DNA from: Tildeniella nuda ZEHNDER 1965/U140
Lineage (GTDB): Bacteria; Cyanobacteriota; Cyanobacteriia; Leptolyngbyales; Leptolyngbyaceae
NCBI GenBank assembly: GCA_019358895.1
Contig: JAHHIG010000016.1
Location: forward strand, 1-64,000
Reading direction: 5' to 3'
Length of the DNA: 64,000 bases
Of the stretch, positions 62,344 through 64,000 are shown piece after piece. Below the pieces are notes generated by a model. It made no database searches, had not been told where the DNA came from, and worked only from the letters and a program-made list of their open reading frames with translations. Numbering within the stretch: position 1 is the stretch's first letter; each line of letters opens with the position of its first letter. The position numbers were made by a program, and so were the translations under genes.

Positions 62344-64000
62344 TTAAGGCGTTACATGACAGGCGATCGGCATTCGCCAACCAGTCCCAAAGGCGCGATC
62401 GGTCACTTTGAGCACGGGTGGGGCTTGCCGCCGCTTAAACTCGGCGCGTGTCACCAGCTTCACAATCGTATCGACAATTTGAGGCTCATGTCCCGCTGAC
62501 ACGATCTGATCGGGAGTCTGACGGTGATGAATCAACCGCGCCAGAATATCATCCAGCGTGTCATAGTCAGGCAGCGAATCCTGATCAACCTGACCAGGCT
62601 TGAGTTCGGCACTAGGAGGCTTGGTGAGAATATTTGCCGGAATGATTTCGGTTTTGAGCTTTGAGTTTTGAGTAGCGCTTTGCGCCGCTACGCTAGAGAG
62701 TGTTGAGTGTTGAGTGCTGCAAGCTAATGGCTGATAGCTGATGGCTGACGGCTGAAAGCTATTGAGCCACCGACACAGTGAGTAAACACGAGTTTTTGGT
62801 ACATCGGCGATCGCGGCTAACCCACCGTTCATATCGCCGTAGAGCGTACAGTAGCCGACTGCCATCTCAGATTTGTTGCCGGTCGAAAGCAGCAGATGAC
62901 CAAATTTATTGGAGATTGCCATCAGCAAATTGCCACGAATCCGCGACTGAATGTTTTCTTCTGCCAGCCCAAACTCGGTGCCTGCAAACAGATTGGCAAA
63001 CGTGTGATCGTACGCCTGCATTAGATCGCCAATGGGTAGGGTTTCGGTATGAATGCCCAGATTTTTAGCCAACGCCAGCGCATCTTTGATGGAATGGTCG
63101 GAACTGTAGGTGGAGGGCATGAGAACACCCAGAACGTTTTCACAGCCGAGTGCTTCAACAGCGATCGCCGCTACCAGGGCTGAGTCAATACCACCGCTCA
63201 ACCCGATGACAACCTTTGAAAAGCCGCACTTTTGGGCGTAATCCCGCACTCCCAAAACCAGCGCTGCCCAAATTTCAGCGTCTTCGCTTTCTGGCAAAGC
63301 GTTAATAACACCGGGCTGCAAGTCACCATCCTGAAACTCCAGCAGCACCAGGTCTGTTTCAAACGCACGCGCACGACAGACAAGTTCCCCTTGACGGTTG
63401 AACGCGACACTACAGCCATCAAAAATCAGGTCGTCGTTGCCACCAACCTGATTAGCGTAGATAACAGGCTGAGCAAAACGAGTCGCACTGTGCTTGAGCA
63501 TGGCTTCGCGTAACCGTTGTTTGCCCACTGTGTAAGGAGACGCAGACAAGTTGATGGTGAGATCAACGCCCTGCTGCGCCAGTTCCGCGATCGGATTCGC
63601 TGTATAGCTACGTTTGCCCCAAAATTCTTCATCGTTCCAGAGGTCTTCGCAAATGGTTACGCCGATGCGGAGGGAGTGGGGAGTGGGGAGTGGGGAGTGG
63701 GGAGTGGGGGAGTGAGGGGGTGAGGGGGTGAGGGGGGCAGAAAGTTGAAATTTCTGGTTCCTAACTCCTGACTGCTGACTGCTGACTGCTGACTGCTGAC
63801 TGCCAATCTCCAACACAAAATGATTCGCCTGCTGCCCTGGCTCAAAGTAGCGGTCTTCGTCAAACACATCGTAGGTGGGCAGAAGGCGCTTATGAAAAAT
63901 TTGTCGGACTTTGCCGTGTTCAAGGAGTGCCATGCTGTTGAACAGTGGCTTGCCGCCTTTCAACAAAGCGTGTGGATTTACCTCTACAGTGCCAACTAGG
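62344..64000 (-). CDS. nadE: NAD synthetase, glutamine-hydrolysing (5' end beyond the window)
   Basis: The frame is open to the right edge (VGTVEVNPHALLKGGKPLFN at the upstream end), so the N-terminus is missing. The remaining protein has a nitrilase-type glutaminase part with the catalytic cysteine in VTICEDLWND and an ATP pyrophosphatase synthetase part with GLSGGIDSALVAAIA. It converts deamido-NAD to NAD using glutamine. Two in-frame insertions from repeats are striking: about 45 residues between VLEIG and LRIGVTICED, and about 37 residues between LCRWLN and EIIPANILTKPPS. All key motifs are intact. Confidence 0.9.
   Translation of the reverse strand, partial: LVGTVEVNPHALLKGGKPLFNSMALLEHGKVRQIFHKRLLPTYDVFDEDRYFEPGQQANHFVLEIGSQQSAVSSQQSGVRNQKFQLSAPLTPSPPHSPTPHSPLPTPHSLRIGVTICEDLWNDEEFWGKRSYTANPIAELAQQGVDLTINLSASPYTVGKQRLREAMLKHSATRFAQPVIYANQVGGNDDLIFDGCSVAFNRQGELVCRARAFETDLVLLEFQDGDLQPGVINALPESEDAEIWAALVLGVRDYAQKCGFSKVVIGLSGGIDSALVAAIAVEALGCENVLGVLMPSTYSSDHSIKDALALAKNLGIHTETLPIGDLMQAYDHTFANLFAGTEFGLAEENIQSRIRGNLLMAISNKFGHLLLSTGNKSEMAVGYCTLYGDMNGGLAAIADVPKTRVYSLCRWLNSFQPSAISYQPLACSTQHSTLSSVAAQSATQNSKLKTEIIPANILTKPPSAELKPGQVDQDSLPDYDTLDDILARLIHHRQTPDQIVSAGHEPQIVDTIVKLVTRAEFKRRQAPPVLKVTDRAFGTGWRMPIACHVTP
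62650..62765. repeat. STRR-type repeats inserted in nadE (3' part)
   Basis: TTTTGAGCTTTGAGTTTTGA, GTGTTGAGTGTTGAGTG and GGCTGATAGCTGATGGCTGA units lie in a row. They are read in frame on the minus strand as a low-complexity segment (SYQPLACSTQHSTL...). Confidence 0.9.
63670..63805. repeat. STRR-type repeats inserted in nadE (glutaminase part)
   Basis: GGAGTGG units (63670-63710), GAGGGGGT units (63711-63740) and CTGACTG units (63765-63800) follow each other. They are read in frame on the minus strand as SQQSAVSSQQS... and HSPTPHSPLPTPHS. Confidence 0.9.

Noticed and set aside
1-64000. tRNA, rRNA, riboswitch or integrase attachment site
   Set aside because: I looked in the gaps between genes and found no cloverleaf, rRNA block or tRNA-flanked direct repeat that I could support.

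Overview
The window is chromosomal DNA from a cyanobacterium. It has many copies of the octamer GCGATCGC (HIP1), a CpcT/CpeT phycobiliprotein lyase, a phytol-kinase-like protein, the neighbouring DUF3038 and DUF4335 proteins, an ethylene-receptor-type and a phytochrome-type hybrid kinase, and heptanucleotide STRR-type repeats. The left 27 kb is an accessory defence island. The right 37 kb is a signalling cluster followed by ordinary housekeeping genes.

Defence island (1-27100). After an IS1-type transposase end, a lone nuclease-like gene and a ParD/ParE pair, there is a phosphorothioation-associated methyltransferase on the minus strand. It is divergent from an sspB/sspC/sspD-like set: a DUF4007 protein, a 1176-residue P-loop ATPase and a PAPS-reductase-like ATP pyrophosphatase. 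An Rpn/DUF2887 nuclease gene sits between sspC and sspD. Next come an antitoxin with a frameshifted PIN toxin, two further DUF4007 paralogues, a PD-(D/E)XK-like protein, a small unknown protein and a decayed ATPase fragment. About 4 kb of unrelated, mostly minus-strand genes (XRE-HNH, DUF559-like and hypothetical proteins) and a 21-bp-period degenerate array interrupt this series. It then resumes with a protein kinase-PglZ fusion broken by a one-base deletion, a short BrxL ATPase, a ParA/ParB-like pair and a cysteine desulfurase of SspA/DndA type. Together these resemble BREX type 4 (BrxP, BrxC, PglZ, BrxL) combined with single-strand phosphorothioation (SspABCD). I read it as a sulfur-modification module with a kinase/phosphatase/AAA+ effector arm that is partly decayed.

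Signalling cluster (27408-46203, all minus strand). A run of multi-domain phosphorelay proteins: a REC-GAF-GGDEF diguanylate cyclase, a REC-wHTH-HPt-REC-REC-PAS-kinase fusion, a stand-alone receiver, a 1958-residue kinase with an ethylene-receptor membrane domain and many PAS domains, a REC-GAF-kinase, a bacteriophytochrome hybrid kinase whose receiver is thrown out of frame by a heptamer array, and another REC-GAF-kinase. Three of the kinases carry repeat-derived insertions at the same place in the ATPase domain.

Housekeeping region (46628-64000). LemA and an M48 metallopeptidase, a phytase-like lipoprotein, CpcT, cytosine deaminase, small proteins, an SDR epimerase, a phytol-kinase-like protein, DUF3038 and DUF4335 proteins, an aldo/keto reductase, a membrane-anchored VOC protein, a sigma-like protein, a TPR protein, and NAD synthetase cut by the right edge. 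NAD synthetase also carries two in-frame repeat insertions.

Family names are from reading motifs and were not checked by search. I saw no tRNA, rRNA or CRISPR array.
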